From Hofstenia miamia (taxonomy: Eukaryota; Xenacoelomorpha; Acoela): a stretch of DNA of 64,000 bases. The notes beneath the pieces were generated by a model, which saw only the letters and a program-made list of their open reading frames with translations, made no database searches and was not told where the DNA came from. Below, piece after piece: positions 13,203 through 23,000 of this stretch (position 1 is the first letter of the stretch; each line of letters begins with the position of its first letter). The translations under genes were made by a program, and so were the position numbers. The stretch is from the NCBI GenBank assembly GCA_004352715.1, contig SCFE01000056.1, forward strand, positions 609,684 through 673,683. Reading direction: 5' to 3'.

Positions 13203-13374
13203 CTTGCAACAAGAATACGGCCATTTTCTTGGATTTGAGACACCTCTGATTAGTTGCGTTTTGTACCAAGCACTGTCTAACCAATCTGCTCGTGATATGA
13301 CCCCACAGCAGTGAAAGTAAACCTGCACTAAATCCCAATAGGTCGATATGTTATCGTTTGCTGAAAATTCCTTT
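13203..13374 (-). CDS. Tetraspanin, exon of the large extracellular loop
   Basis: A 172-nt exon between acceptor CTATACAG and donor AAG|GTACTT. It encodes KEFSANDNISTYWDLVQVYF followed by HCCGVISRADW and, near the end, RKWPYSCCK. The CCG signature followed by D/E-W, then a P-x-SCC motif, is diagnostic of the tetraspanin large extracellular loop, where the cysteines form conserved disulfides. Tetraspanins are four-pass membrane proteins that organise receptor and adhesion microdomains. Exons for the transmembrane segments were not recognised on either side, so the gene may have long introns or this may be an isolated relic; the exon itself shows no stop or frameshift. Flanking open sequence (to 13415 and to 13134) is intronic. 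In the current orientation it is antisense to the plus-strand TCF exons. Confidence 0.8.
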
Positions 13375-13904
13375 CTGTATAGAAGCTTAAGTTGATAGCT
13401 AAAGATTAATTCCAAATCAGGAACAACATTTGGGAGAGAATTAGTAACCTAAATTTATATTCTTTATATATATATATATATAAATGTGTGTGTTCAAGAA
13501 AAACTACTCAGAACACGTGTTTTTCGCAGTGAGCAGTAGAGGTTTTTGGTTTCTCTGCGAAGTACCATCCATTTTTTTAAAAGAACTTGTTAGCTGACTT
13601 CCAGTTTTTCATACTAAACTTGTTACATAAATTTGCCATTCTTGAACACATAAAGTAAACTTTTGCTTACTTCTGGCACTAATCCTGAGAGTTTTGATAA
13701 ACATGGCAAACGTCCATGATTCTCAATTTTACCTTGGACTGGATGCGTTTTTCAATTGAATGAACTTAAGCTAAAAACCTTGAAAAGATCCAGTATAATT
13801 TAGGCGCAAAAGTGGGATATTAAACCTTTAAAGCTATCAAGTTGAAAGAAGGCATAATTAATGGATTGGTTATTACTCTAGGATACTTGAAGTATATATT
13901 AGCC

Positions 13905-13942
<38 letters not shown>

Positions 13943-15412
13943 TATATTGCAGAATGTGAATGTTGCATATAAGCGTGGTTTTGCTGATGAGAAATTTGAA
14001 ATGAATGTTTTGTTTTGATTTCTGGATTTGATATTACTTACAAAATGAAGTTGTTATGCTAACCCGTATGACAATGTAAACCCTTAACCAAGTGGATGTG
14101 TCAATCATGTCAAAAAGCTACTTGTAAATACTTGCAAGTACATAAAACATTCGAAACTTCCTACCATCTGTTTGATTATCGTCGTTTATTTCTCACTTGA
14201 CTTTATTTAATTTCAATTTATAATTCAATATAGTAGTTAGTTAGGGCATTGTGGTCGCCATTGTTCAGTGCCGATTATTATAAATTTCATTGTGGTGTTT
14301 GACACTTGGAGTTCTACTTTGTCCAAATTGTATGCAAACATTCTACCATGGGCAACAACTATCATATCTGACAGAATTGAATTCGGAGTTGATAACAATA
14401 ATATATTGCTCTTTCATTGTCAACTTAATAAATTGTCATTTGACAGCTTTTTAAGTTTAATAGAAGCGATGTTCTTCACTTTTAATTAAACCATTAATAT
14501 TTTCCAAAATTCATCCAACATTTTATTCAAGCCAATTTTGTCTCTGCAATATTGTAGTCATTTTCCATCTTGATATCAATTTTGTGTTTGTTTTCTCATG
14601 AATTATATCACAAAATTTTATTTAACTAAACACTTTCTCAAAAAAGTATATATATTTATTTAGAGCTTTTGACCCGAAATATTGTATGAATTATACTTAC
14701 AAATTTAAGCATAGATACCTCGAACTTGCCGCTGATATGCTCCTGCCATTTGCTATCCATTGTATTCAAAGAATCTATTAACTCATCAATTTTTTGTTGT
14801 TGCTTTTCATTAATTATTCTTTATATTTAATACCCTGTGTTCTGTACTTCTGTACAAATTCTATGTGTCTATATTTATTTTGTTGATAGTTATATATGTA
14901 CATAATTTTCATTTATATATGTTGTTTCTCACCAAATCTTTCGATTAAAGTGCCATGTCGCCCTCCAGCGGCATTTAACTTATGTCAATATTGCATATCT
15001 GTAGTCAATGACATGAAATGATAGTAGGGGAGGCGCTATTATCCAACAATTCCTCTTCGGTACTCAATATTTGTGTATTTAATCAGCCACAGCCTATATT
15101 GACTTTGGACCTATATAAATCAACAAGCGAACTTAAATCAATCATTCAATTTTACATGGCTTTTAGCCATGTAAACAAAGTTTTTCGCAAGCCAGAGAAA
15201 ATATTAATGACTATATAAATGTTTCCCATTTCCATTCTCATATCCTTCACCAACTTTCGCATTGGCTGTTTCTGTCTGTATCTCCATTCTCATTTTAACG
15301 TAGTTTTCTGAAAGGATTGTATAAAACAGTTTATTTTAATCATTTGCAAAGCATCTACATGTATTTAATTCGAAAGTAGTTTTTATATGTATATGTATCA
15401 TACTATTGCCTG
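13375..15412. other. Non-coding sequence with TA tracts
   Basis: (TA)n at 13465-13482 and 13907-13936. Apart from the exon-like piece at 14701-14820, I see no gene. A minus-strand frame near 13790-13670 (KIENHGRLPCLSKLSGLVPE before GTAAGC) is donor-flanked but unidentified. Confidence 0.45.
14701..14820 (-). CDS. Possible coiled-coil exon or transposon ORF fragment
   Basis: Forty open codons reading INEKQQQKIDELIDSLNTMD, then SKWQEHISGKFEVSMLKF, end exactly at a strong donor TTT|GTAAGT. The heptad-like spacing of I/L/M suggests a coiled coil. An in-frame stop lies just upstream (14821-14823) and no good acceptor is visible, only a purine-rich AAAG. It may be a short exon or the relic of a retroelement ORF1/gag. 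The phase does not match the tetraspanin exon downstream on the same strand. Function unknown. Confidence 0.3.
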
Positions 15413-16162
15413 TAGAGGTCGACGGTTTTTCAAAAATGCCATCTGTTCGGTTTCGGTAAAACCTTAAGAAAAATACCGCGGTTTCGGTTTTTTAAGAAAA
15501 TAAGATACTACAACAAAAAATTTATTTGAGCAACTGCAGATTCTTTTTGGTGTGTATGAGTCCCGGAAGCATTTACACCAGTCAAACTGCATCTTTTCTT
15601 CGTAACCACATTTGAGCCAATAGACCCTATTCTTTCCGGAAAGACGTTTTTTGCTTGCATAGCAGTCAGCGAGGACAACTTCGGTAGCTTGGTTGCACAC
15701 AGACGCTGCCAATTCAAAACATCACCAGTAGGGTCCAAACCATCCCTAGATAAATATATATCAAGTTCACTATTGGAAGCAGAGGTGTTTTTGCTTTGCA
15801 TTTTCCCACCTTTCACTGTTTTCTGGCAGCTATTGTACTTTGCAAGTCTTAAATTTTCGGTGTTTTCAAAGTAACTCCAAGCTAAACTGCGTCCAGGAGC
15901 ATAATAAACTTAAGCACACTACTGCAATGCACGTATTTCGTAATGTAGCTGCAGGCACGTTGCGCTGCGCACTTACTCATATCGCACAACTGACTGCACG
16001 GCCAATAAAATGAGGTGACTTATTTCACACTGACTCATTTCATTTCATTTGCATCAAGCGTCATGTAACTTACTGTAAAAACTGTAAAAAAAAGTATGGG
16101 TTCGGTTTCGGTTTTAAAAAAGACCGTGGTTTCGGTTTTGGTACGGTTACCATCGACCTCAA
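15413..16162. mobile_element. hAT element, internally deleted
   Basis: Ends TAGAGGTCGACGG and complement TTGAGGTCGATGG form imperfect terminal inverted repeats, each followed by a GGTTTCGGTTT-rich subterminal region (15450-15490 and 16100-16140). It contains the fused transposase remnant at 15508-15888. No convincing 8-bp target duplication was found, so the outer limits may be a few bases off. Confidence 0.75.
15508..15888 (-). pseudogene. hAT transposase remnant: BED finger start joined to C-terminal dimerisation domain
   Basis: One open frame on the minus strand reads SLAWSYFENTENLRLAKYNS (the start of a ZBED zinc finger; the first finger Cys is replaced by Tyr), then SELDIYLSRDGLDPTGDVLN, LPKLSSLTAMQAKNVFPERI and VVTKKRCSLTGVN. 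The latter correspond to the hAT C-terminal dimerisation domain ('..PsERvFS.aG.vvt.kR..L...nv'). The catalytic core between finger and dimerisation domain is missing, so this is an internal-deletion derivative and cannot be an active transposase. Confidence 0.75.
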
Positions 16163-17707
16163 CTGTATATTTCCACGCAAAAACATTATGACACAAAGTG
16201 AGACTATATGTAAAATATGTTATTAAAAGATTGCTTGTCATCAACAGTTAGCTAAACGGGAATCTAGTAATTCAAATTTAAATTATTCATCGTTTTGTAT
16301 TATATATCATTCGAAAACACTAAATTTTAGCCACGTATTATATTTTAATGATTTTTTCATGAACAGAGCTTTTTCCAACTCTTGTTGCCATTGATAAGCA
16401 TTTAATATAGGCAAATATAATATGGTTTGCAAACGTCCGTAGATGTTTTTTAAGGTGCTAGTTCACATAAAATGGACAATTTAGGACGTCCTTAACATAT
16501 TCAAGTACAGAACAAATTAATAAAAGTGCTTGTTATTTTTAGTCACCGAAGACAAGTTTCCAAAGTATGGCGATGCATAATCGCAATAATGTATGACCTA
16601 ATCCAACAAAATAAGCATTCCAAAATTTTTTTAATGGATTGGAAAAGATTTTCTTTTATCTCGGTTTTTAAACTAAGTTGACTCCATTTGTGTACTTAAC
16701 GGCTGCTTTAATCACGACCATGGTCAATTGCAGTACTAAAATCTAAATGTAGTAGTATATACTCTTGCAAGTGGAGAATTGTTGTAAAATTTTGTCCACG
16801 TATGTCACAAATTCCCTTCACTTTGTAGCTTTACAATCATTCCATTTGCTTCGGAGCAAGTAGGAAGTAAACTGCCATTTCAAGGGTTCATCAAATAAAT
16901 TAGAGGATTTTACAAGTGATGAAATGCTGCATTTCAAAGTAAAGAAAAAGATGAATATTTTTGCTAGTGTAAGTCTATATTCTGTATTTTTAATGCACAT
17001 TAAATAATTGATTTTGAAATGTAGAAAAAATATTGTTCATTATTAATTGCCTCATTTTATTTGGAAGTAGTTTTTGCAATTATCAAAAATGCAAATCGTT
17101 TCGAAAAGCATAGATATGTCAAATACCTAATTCCTTGATTTGGTCACTTAAAATGACTTGTTGCATCAAATCTGGCATTTTAACATCATTTTTGTTTAGT
17201 TACTGCAATTTGCCAGGTATCGATTACAGTAGGCCTTTGTACACTGAGTCAATTTGTATTGACTTATGAGTAATAACTTGATACTTAGAATAGTGTAGCT
17301 CCCTAAGTTCATGATACCTGTAATGTATTGTTCACCCTGCTAATTAATTCAGCGGTTAAATGAAATTAGCAAAATTACATTTCGTAAACGAGTTAAAAAT
17401 AATTGATTGGCATTCAAATAATATATTATGCCATAAATATTATATATTGTTTTTTATTTCCGAAACTCGCTCATGCAATCCAAACATCAGCATATGTTGT
17501 TTGAGTGACAAGTATTTAATTTTGTTGCAATTTGTCGGAGAATTTGACATTTTGCTAATCTGTGTAATCATGGATGAGAAATGTTGTTGATATTTTTTCA
17601 ATGTAAGTCAAAGGACTGGTTTGGGGTATCCGCTTTAGTCATGGAAATGTCAGTCTAGCCTACTGGTAGTTGGTTGCTTCTGCAAAATTTTACAATTAGC
17701 TATAATT

Positions 17708-17709
<2 letters not shown>

Positions 17710-17741
<32 letters not shown>
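17710..17741. repeat. (TA)n microsatellite
   Basis: Sixteen TA units to the left of the hammerhead-like pair. Confidence 0.95.
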
Positions 17742-17745
<4 letters not shown>

Positions 17746-17776
17746 TGGTTATAATGTTAAGACTTTGAATATTTTT

Positions 17777-18060
17777 ATGAAAACTTTTATTGCTTTTATC
17801 GCGACATGTTTCGACAAAAATTTTTGTCATCTTCAAGCATTTGTAGTAATGTTCCCGATAAAAGCAATAAAGGTTTTCATTAAAAAAATATATATTAAGA
17901 ACAACAAAAAATGGCAATTACTTAATAATCAGGAAAGTTCAAAGATATTAAATATATTTTAATTCCATGCATATTTATAATTTGATTGATCTTGTAGTTT
18001 ACTGTAAATTTTGTTCTGATGATGATTTTTAAAATCGAAAACGTTAAACGTTGTGGTTTG
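17777..18060. mobile_element. Penelope/hammerhead-like terminal motifs between (TA)n tracts
   Basis: A 25-base inverted repeat (17777-17801 and 17856-17880, 24 of 25 matching) frames a minus-strand motif reading CTTGAAGATGAC, AAAAATTTTTGTC, GAAACATGTCG. About 180 bp on, the plus strand has CTGATGA (18016-18022), a GATTTTTAAAATC hairpin, GAAA (18037-18040) and AACGTTAAACGTT. Both resemble hammerhead ribozyme cores found in Penelope-like retroelement repeats: CUGANGA, stem II, GAAA, short stem III. They are degenerate: the first has U for the conserved C, the second has G at the cleavage position. Confidence 0.45.
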
Positions 18061-18067
18061 TTCCACT

Positions 18068-18069
<2 letters not shown>

Positions 18070-18102
<33 letters not shown>

Positions 18103-18103
18103 N
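18070..18103. repeat. (TA)n microsatellite ending in a single N
   Basis: TA dinucleotides to 18100 followed by one ambiguous base at 18103; a weak point of the assembly. Confidence 0.95.
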
Positions 18104-18778
18104 TAATTATAACATTTATATTTACCAATCAATAATGCGTGAACATATCGAATTTTGTAGGTCACTGTCCCATTGGAGTAGTGAATTGCATACTGCCAGA
18201 GGCGACTCCGCCTTTATTTTATGAGTTGATCATTGATCTAAAGTGTATTAATCAATTTTAAGCATATTAATATTAATTTTAATGATTCTATGTGAGTTTG
18301 TCATTTTTGTCGTTGTTTATCAATGCATTCAAAATTGATTTGTCGTTTTAGAGTTATTGTATAGAATTTGGACTATTTGACAAAAATATGGGTCTCTGTT
18401 TGTAGTTTCTAAAGGTCGAAATGCATGCTTAAATTTAAAAAAAGACGGCTATGAGTTAATTAAAATTTATTTAAATATTCAATATACGTATCACAACGTT
18501 GGGGGTTGGGATGCAAATACAATTTTAAGATTCGATGGGTCATTAACAAAATTGACTGGGAAACGCTTAATTAAATTTGCTCGAAGTTTTTCGAAGCCCT
18601 TATTTGATTTCTTAGCCTACGCTAGACTTCTCTCCTGCCTTTTTCATAAATTTGCGGTGATTTCATTATTTCTAAAAATGCAAAATGAATTAATACAAAA
18701 TCTGCATGCTAAATTTAATTTTTGTCTTATATAGAGTACATTACCTATTAAACAGGAAGCATTAGTGGGCCTACAAGC

Positions 18779-19626
18779 CAGGCCCGGATTTAGATATGTG
18801 GAGACTCACTGCCCACACTACCTTCTAAACTTATACTCGCTACTTTTTTCGCTTTTAAATTATGAAATTTAAATTTTGATTCTTCGAAAAATTTCGCCAT
18901 GTTGACAAATTGAATATTATAAATGTATGTTTATGGCATTCTATCATATATTATCACAAAACAATATTATTCATAAAAATGTAATATTAAGACACAATGT
19001 AACATAATACAGTGATGAAATATATATATTTCACTAATAAAAAGCAAATAACCAAACAATAAAACTCAAAGTTGCAGATCTCGATACAGGAAACAAAAAT
19101 ATTAAAAACAAGAGATCATATAGTCACAAGCCAGGCACTTTACAAGACTTCATCTTTGTAAAATCTTGGATCAATCGACTAAAGTCAATCTCCCTGAGAA
19201 TGTCATTTTCAATACTCATCAAAGCTAGTAAACTAAGCTTATCATGTGTCATTGTAGTGCGGAGTCGATTCTTTATGAACTTCACTTTACTAAACGAACG
19301 TTCACCGGAACAGTTTGTGATCATTAGGACCAAATAAATTTCGTAACATGATTTCAACATTTGGAAATGTGTCTTCAACTTGCCTCTCCAGTAATAGTTT
19401 GTAAAGTAAATGTTCCCTTCCAATGTCATTATCTTCTTCTTCGTGAAATTCCGTGAAGAATGCGGCAAACTGCACAAGCTCAGCACCAAGTGTTTGATTT
19501 AAATCGTCTTTATTGTTCAAAATCTTAGTTTTTAATTTTATTGTAAAAATGACCAGTATGTTTCATTTAATTATGTGGAGGCCCCTGGGCATATGCCCAC
19601 AATGCCCACCCCTAAATCCGGCTGTG
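18779..19626. mobile_element. hAT element with intact 8-bp target duplication
   Basis: The element starts CAGGCCCGGATTTAG and ends CTAAATCCGGCTGTG (terminal repeats agree at 12 of 15). It is flanked by perfect direct repeats CTACAAGC at 18771-18778 and 19627-19634. Its 848 bp contain the end of a transposase on the minus strand (19124-19520). Related CAGGCCCGG-type ends occur at 32258-32525. Confidence 0.9.
19124..19520 (-). pseudogene. hAT transposase C-terminus (ZMYM1-like), frameshifted
   Basis: Two overlapping minus-strand frames together give the end of a ZMYM1-type hAT transposase. The first (19520-19302) contains TFPNVEIMLRN. The second (19489-19124) contains IYLVLMITNCSGERSFSKVK, FIKNRLRTTMTHDKLSLLAL and MSIENDILREIDFSRLIQDF. 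The block 'CERSFSKLK.IKn.LRstM...rLs.LailsIE' is the hAT dimerisation domain. The shift lies near 19330. The N-terminal finger and most of the catalytic core are missing, so it is a pseudogene within the element 18779-19626. Confidence 0.82.
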
Positions 19627-19961
19627 CTACAAGCGGACGAATGTTCCTCTTACTCACACTCTCCGTTCAAAGAAATTCAGAATTTTAATTCACAAGAAGA
19701 AAGTTAGTGCTGGTTCACAAATTTAGCATCATGTTAGCAATCCAAGGAAAAATAGTTTGTCATGTATGGTGTTGCAAAACTTTTGAGTGTCGATTGCGCA
19801 TAATTAACAACAGATGGCTAAAATGCTATTTTTAATATCATTCAAACTGACCTTGTGACAATGTTATATAATAGACTAAATCGATATATTTTTGTGATGC
19901 ATGTTAGTATGTATCTTAAATTTCAATTGTAGTTTCCTTCTATTTATATGTTCTCATTTAG

Positions 19962-20034
19962 ATGCCAACGTTTCCAAAAAGTGTCGTGCACGCTTCGGAA
20001 TGGACCAACAAAACAACTGGTGCAAACATTGCAG
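19962..20034 (+). CDS. TCF/LEF C-clamp exon (first three zinc-binding cysteines)
   Basis: A 73-nt exon between acceptor TCATTTAG and donor CAG|GTAAGT. After two bases of a split codon it reads ANVSKKCRARFGMDQQNNWC followed by KHC and two bases of an Arg codon. This is the C-clamp (CRARF motif) of E-tail TCFs such as fly Pangolin and vertebrate TCF7/TCF7L2 E isoforms, a small zinc-binding domain that contacts helper GC-rich DNA sites. Three of its four cysteines are here and the fourth is in the next exon. The entry phase matches the HMG exon at 34087-34252 (G plus AT gives Asp), but that exon is on the other strand. A 60+ codon open frame over this spot in another reading frame is not the gene. 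Confidence 0.93.
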
Positions 20035-23000
20035 GTAAGTTTCTTATTGAAGTGATTATGCATGTGTTGTGTTTCACGCTTAGCTTATCGTATGTAAATG
20101 TTGTGATTAATTGTATTAGAAATTTTGCGGTCATAAATCAATTTCTCTTGGCAATTATAATGCACCAGCGGCTGTTGCAGTGTCAGAGAGATTTGGTTAA
20201 TGCCACCATATGGATTGCTACTGTCACCAAGTGTTTAAACTTTGATTTGTAAGCTTCACCCGCTTTCCTTTCACTTTTCACGCATCAATCAACATTTTTA
20301 AATCTCTCAAAGTTTTTCACTTCCCTATCATTCATCCAATTGGTCGGAACTCTAGCTAATAAACGGTGTCTCATTAACAATTACTTTTCTGCCACATTTA
20401 TGCAATTGAAATTCTATTCCGATAAAATAGATAGTTAAATGGAACCCTGCTACTGAGAATTTCATTATTTCGGCCAATTTGATGTACCGAACAGTAACTG
20501 TTAAAATATTGAGGTGAGGAGCAAAAGAGTAAATCATCCCTCCAATCGTTTACTTCTAGATTAATTATAGGTTTTCATTACTGTATAGATATGTACTAAT
20601 TAGTCTTTATACAAAATGAAATTCTAAAATTTTTTTATTTCATTCAGCTCTGTGCGATAAATACTTCAACTGTTTTCAAGCGTTCTGTTAGTATGTACAT
20701 GTACATGTATATTATTAAAATATACTAATGATTTTAATCTATTCAGGAAAACTTTGTTGCGAATTTTTAGTGTTGTTTCAAATTGTAGCTATGAATTGTA
20801 TGCTGAAATAAAACCTAAAATTTATACGGCTTCTCTCAGGAAACTCGCAAAACTGAAGCCAATCCAAAGTATAAATCTCGTTGAATATTTTATCTCTTTC
20901 CGATTCCTAGTGAATATATGCAAGAACTAACTTTGCTACGAATAAAATACATCTACTGATCGTCGCAGTCATATAAAAACTAAAATATTCCGCTTCAACT
21001 CAAGTATTGGTTTGATAACTTGAAGCCAGATTTGATTTCTTTTGAAGCTGAGATAATCTACTGAGTTCATTGCAACGAAATTCTCAATTTCAAACAAAAA
21101 GAAAACATGCGTTTACTAAAATCGAAAATTGAATGATTATCAAGATAATTAAAAGTCCACATTCGAATTATGCAGTTTTCATGTGGTATTTTTGGGAAAT
21201 CTTGTACATAAACCCATGTAAAACTCAATATCCATATGAAACCCTAATCCTTGACAATAAATTTAAATCCGATGTTTCAAACGAAAAAGAAATGAGGGAA
21301 AGAAACAAAGTTTCTACACAGCAAATTCAATGAGATTATCAACGTAATTGGTACTATGTGTACGTTAGGGTTGTTCAGATTTGGGTCATGTTCGTAAAAT
21401 TGCGTTTGAGCAATCGGATGTGGTAGTTTTCCTTAAGAATCACTGTACAAAAAAAATTTAAATCGGTTGAATTTTAGATGACATTTTGCAATAAACATTA
21501 CTGTAATTGAGTCCTCTGTTACCAAATATGTAATTTAGTACATTTTCGGGTTTTTTCGCACCTCAAGACTAAAATCGACAAATTATCATTGATAAAATGT
21601 CTTAGGAGTTTTCCTGAGGTAATAAAGTTTTTGATGACGTCACCATGTCACCTAAGAAATACCTTAACCCTTGTCCAGAATGTTTAATTTTATTTGATTT
21701 TTTTCATTTATTTATGCAATTGTTTTTCATGGGTTGATAGTTTTGATAATATTAAAGCATTAATGTCTACAAATGCACTGAAATAATTAATCGTTTGAGC
21801 ATGAAGCATCTCTGACCAAGTACGTATTTATTCATTCAAATGCAATTGATCTTTGCAAAAAACTAGTTTAACAGACTTGAGTTTGCCCTAGTCATGTCAT
21901 CAAAAACTAATGAATGCCCTAAAATTCCTAAGATATTAATGGTATTTTGTCGATTTAGTCTTTAATTGCTGGAAATAACGCAAAAATGTAAAAAAAATGT
22001 TTGGCAACAGATCATTTCCCTAATTACTGCAATTTTGAGGATAAAACCGATTTGAAAATTTTTTCACAGTGATTTTTTACATCACATCGGGTTGTTCAAA
22101 CACGACTTTTCAAACATGAAGAAAATATGGACCACTATAATGTACCTGCTATTTTTTTGCTGAATAAATATTTACGCAAACAAAAAATGACTGACTTATT
22201 GTCTAGTTTTAAGAAAATTGCTAAATAAATGATTTAAAATTGTCCCATTGGTCCAGTCTACTTGAATTTAGTGAGTACCCATTTCCTAATTCTTGCTCAT
22301 TGTTTATAAATTTTTTTCTAATTTTTGGAATGTAAGAGTTTTTCAACAATCGCCAGCATTCAGCGTATTTGAGCTATTTATTGAATAAATTCAACTTATA
22401 GCACGTTTGCTATGATTTCAAATTAATTTATTGGGCGGTGAGTAACATGTCATTTTTGACAGTTGATTGATACCGCTTTGATATCTGAATTCATGATAGT
22501 GTAATTATTGGCCAACGATGAGCTACACGTCTTTTCTTGAATAACTAACACATTTATTTATTTTCTATAAACAGTTAAATCTATTTTCATCCTAGCATTA
22601 TATACCTTATATATGTACAATATGTCATAAGCGGTTAGCATACAGCATTGTCCATGGTCTCGAAATTTACAAATTGCTGCAATGCTCTTATGGTTTTAGC
22701 ATTTTAAGTGAATTGGCGCCTGCTAAATCCGCCTCTGTCCTTCCAAATCCAATTAAAAGCACGCGAGAGAATTTATTAACGGAACTCCATGTCTAATCGT
22801 CGACAAAATAGGATGTTTGACGAACATTAGCGATTGTTCAGGCCCATTAAGTTTGTAATGGTCACGGCCCCTGCCTTCTGAAACAGCATGGCAAAAGTTT
22901 TTCGCATGCTGCGGCCTACGACGAGTATCTAATTAAGTTTTCTACTTGCTGTTGATGGTTTGATGGCAACAATCCCTCATTACGTGCAAAGAAGCATCGA

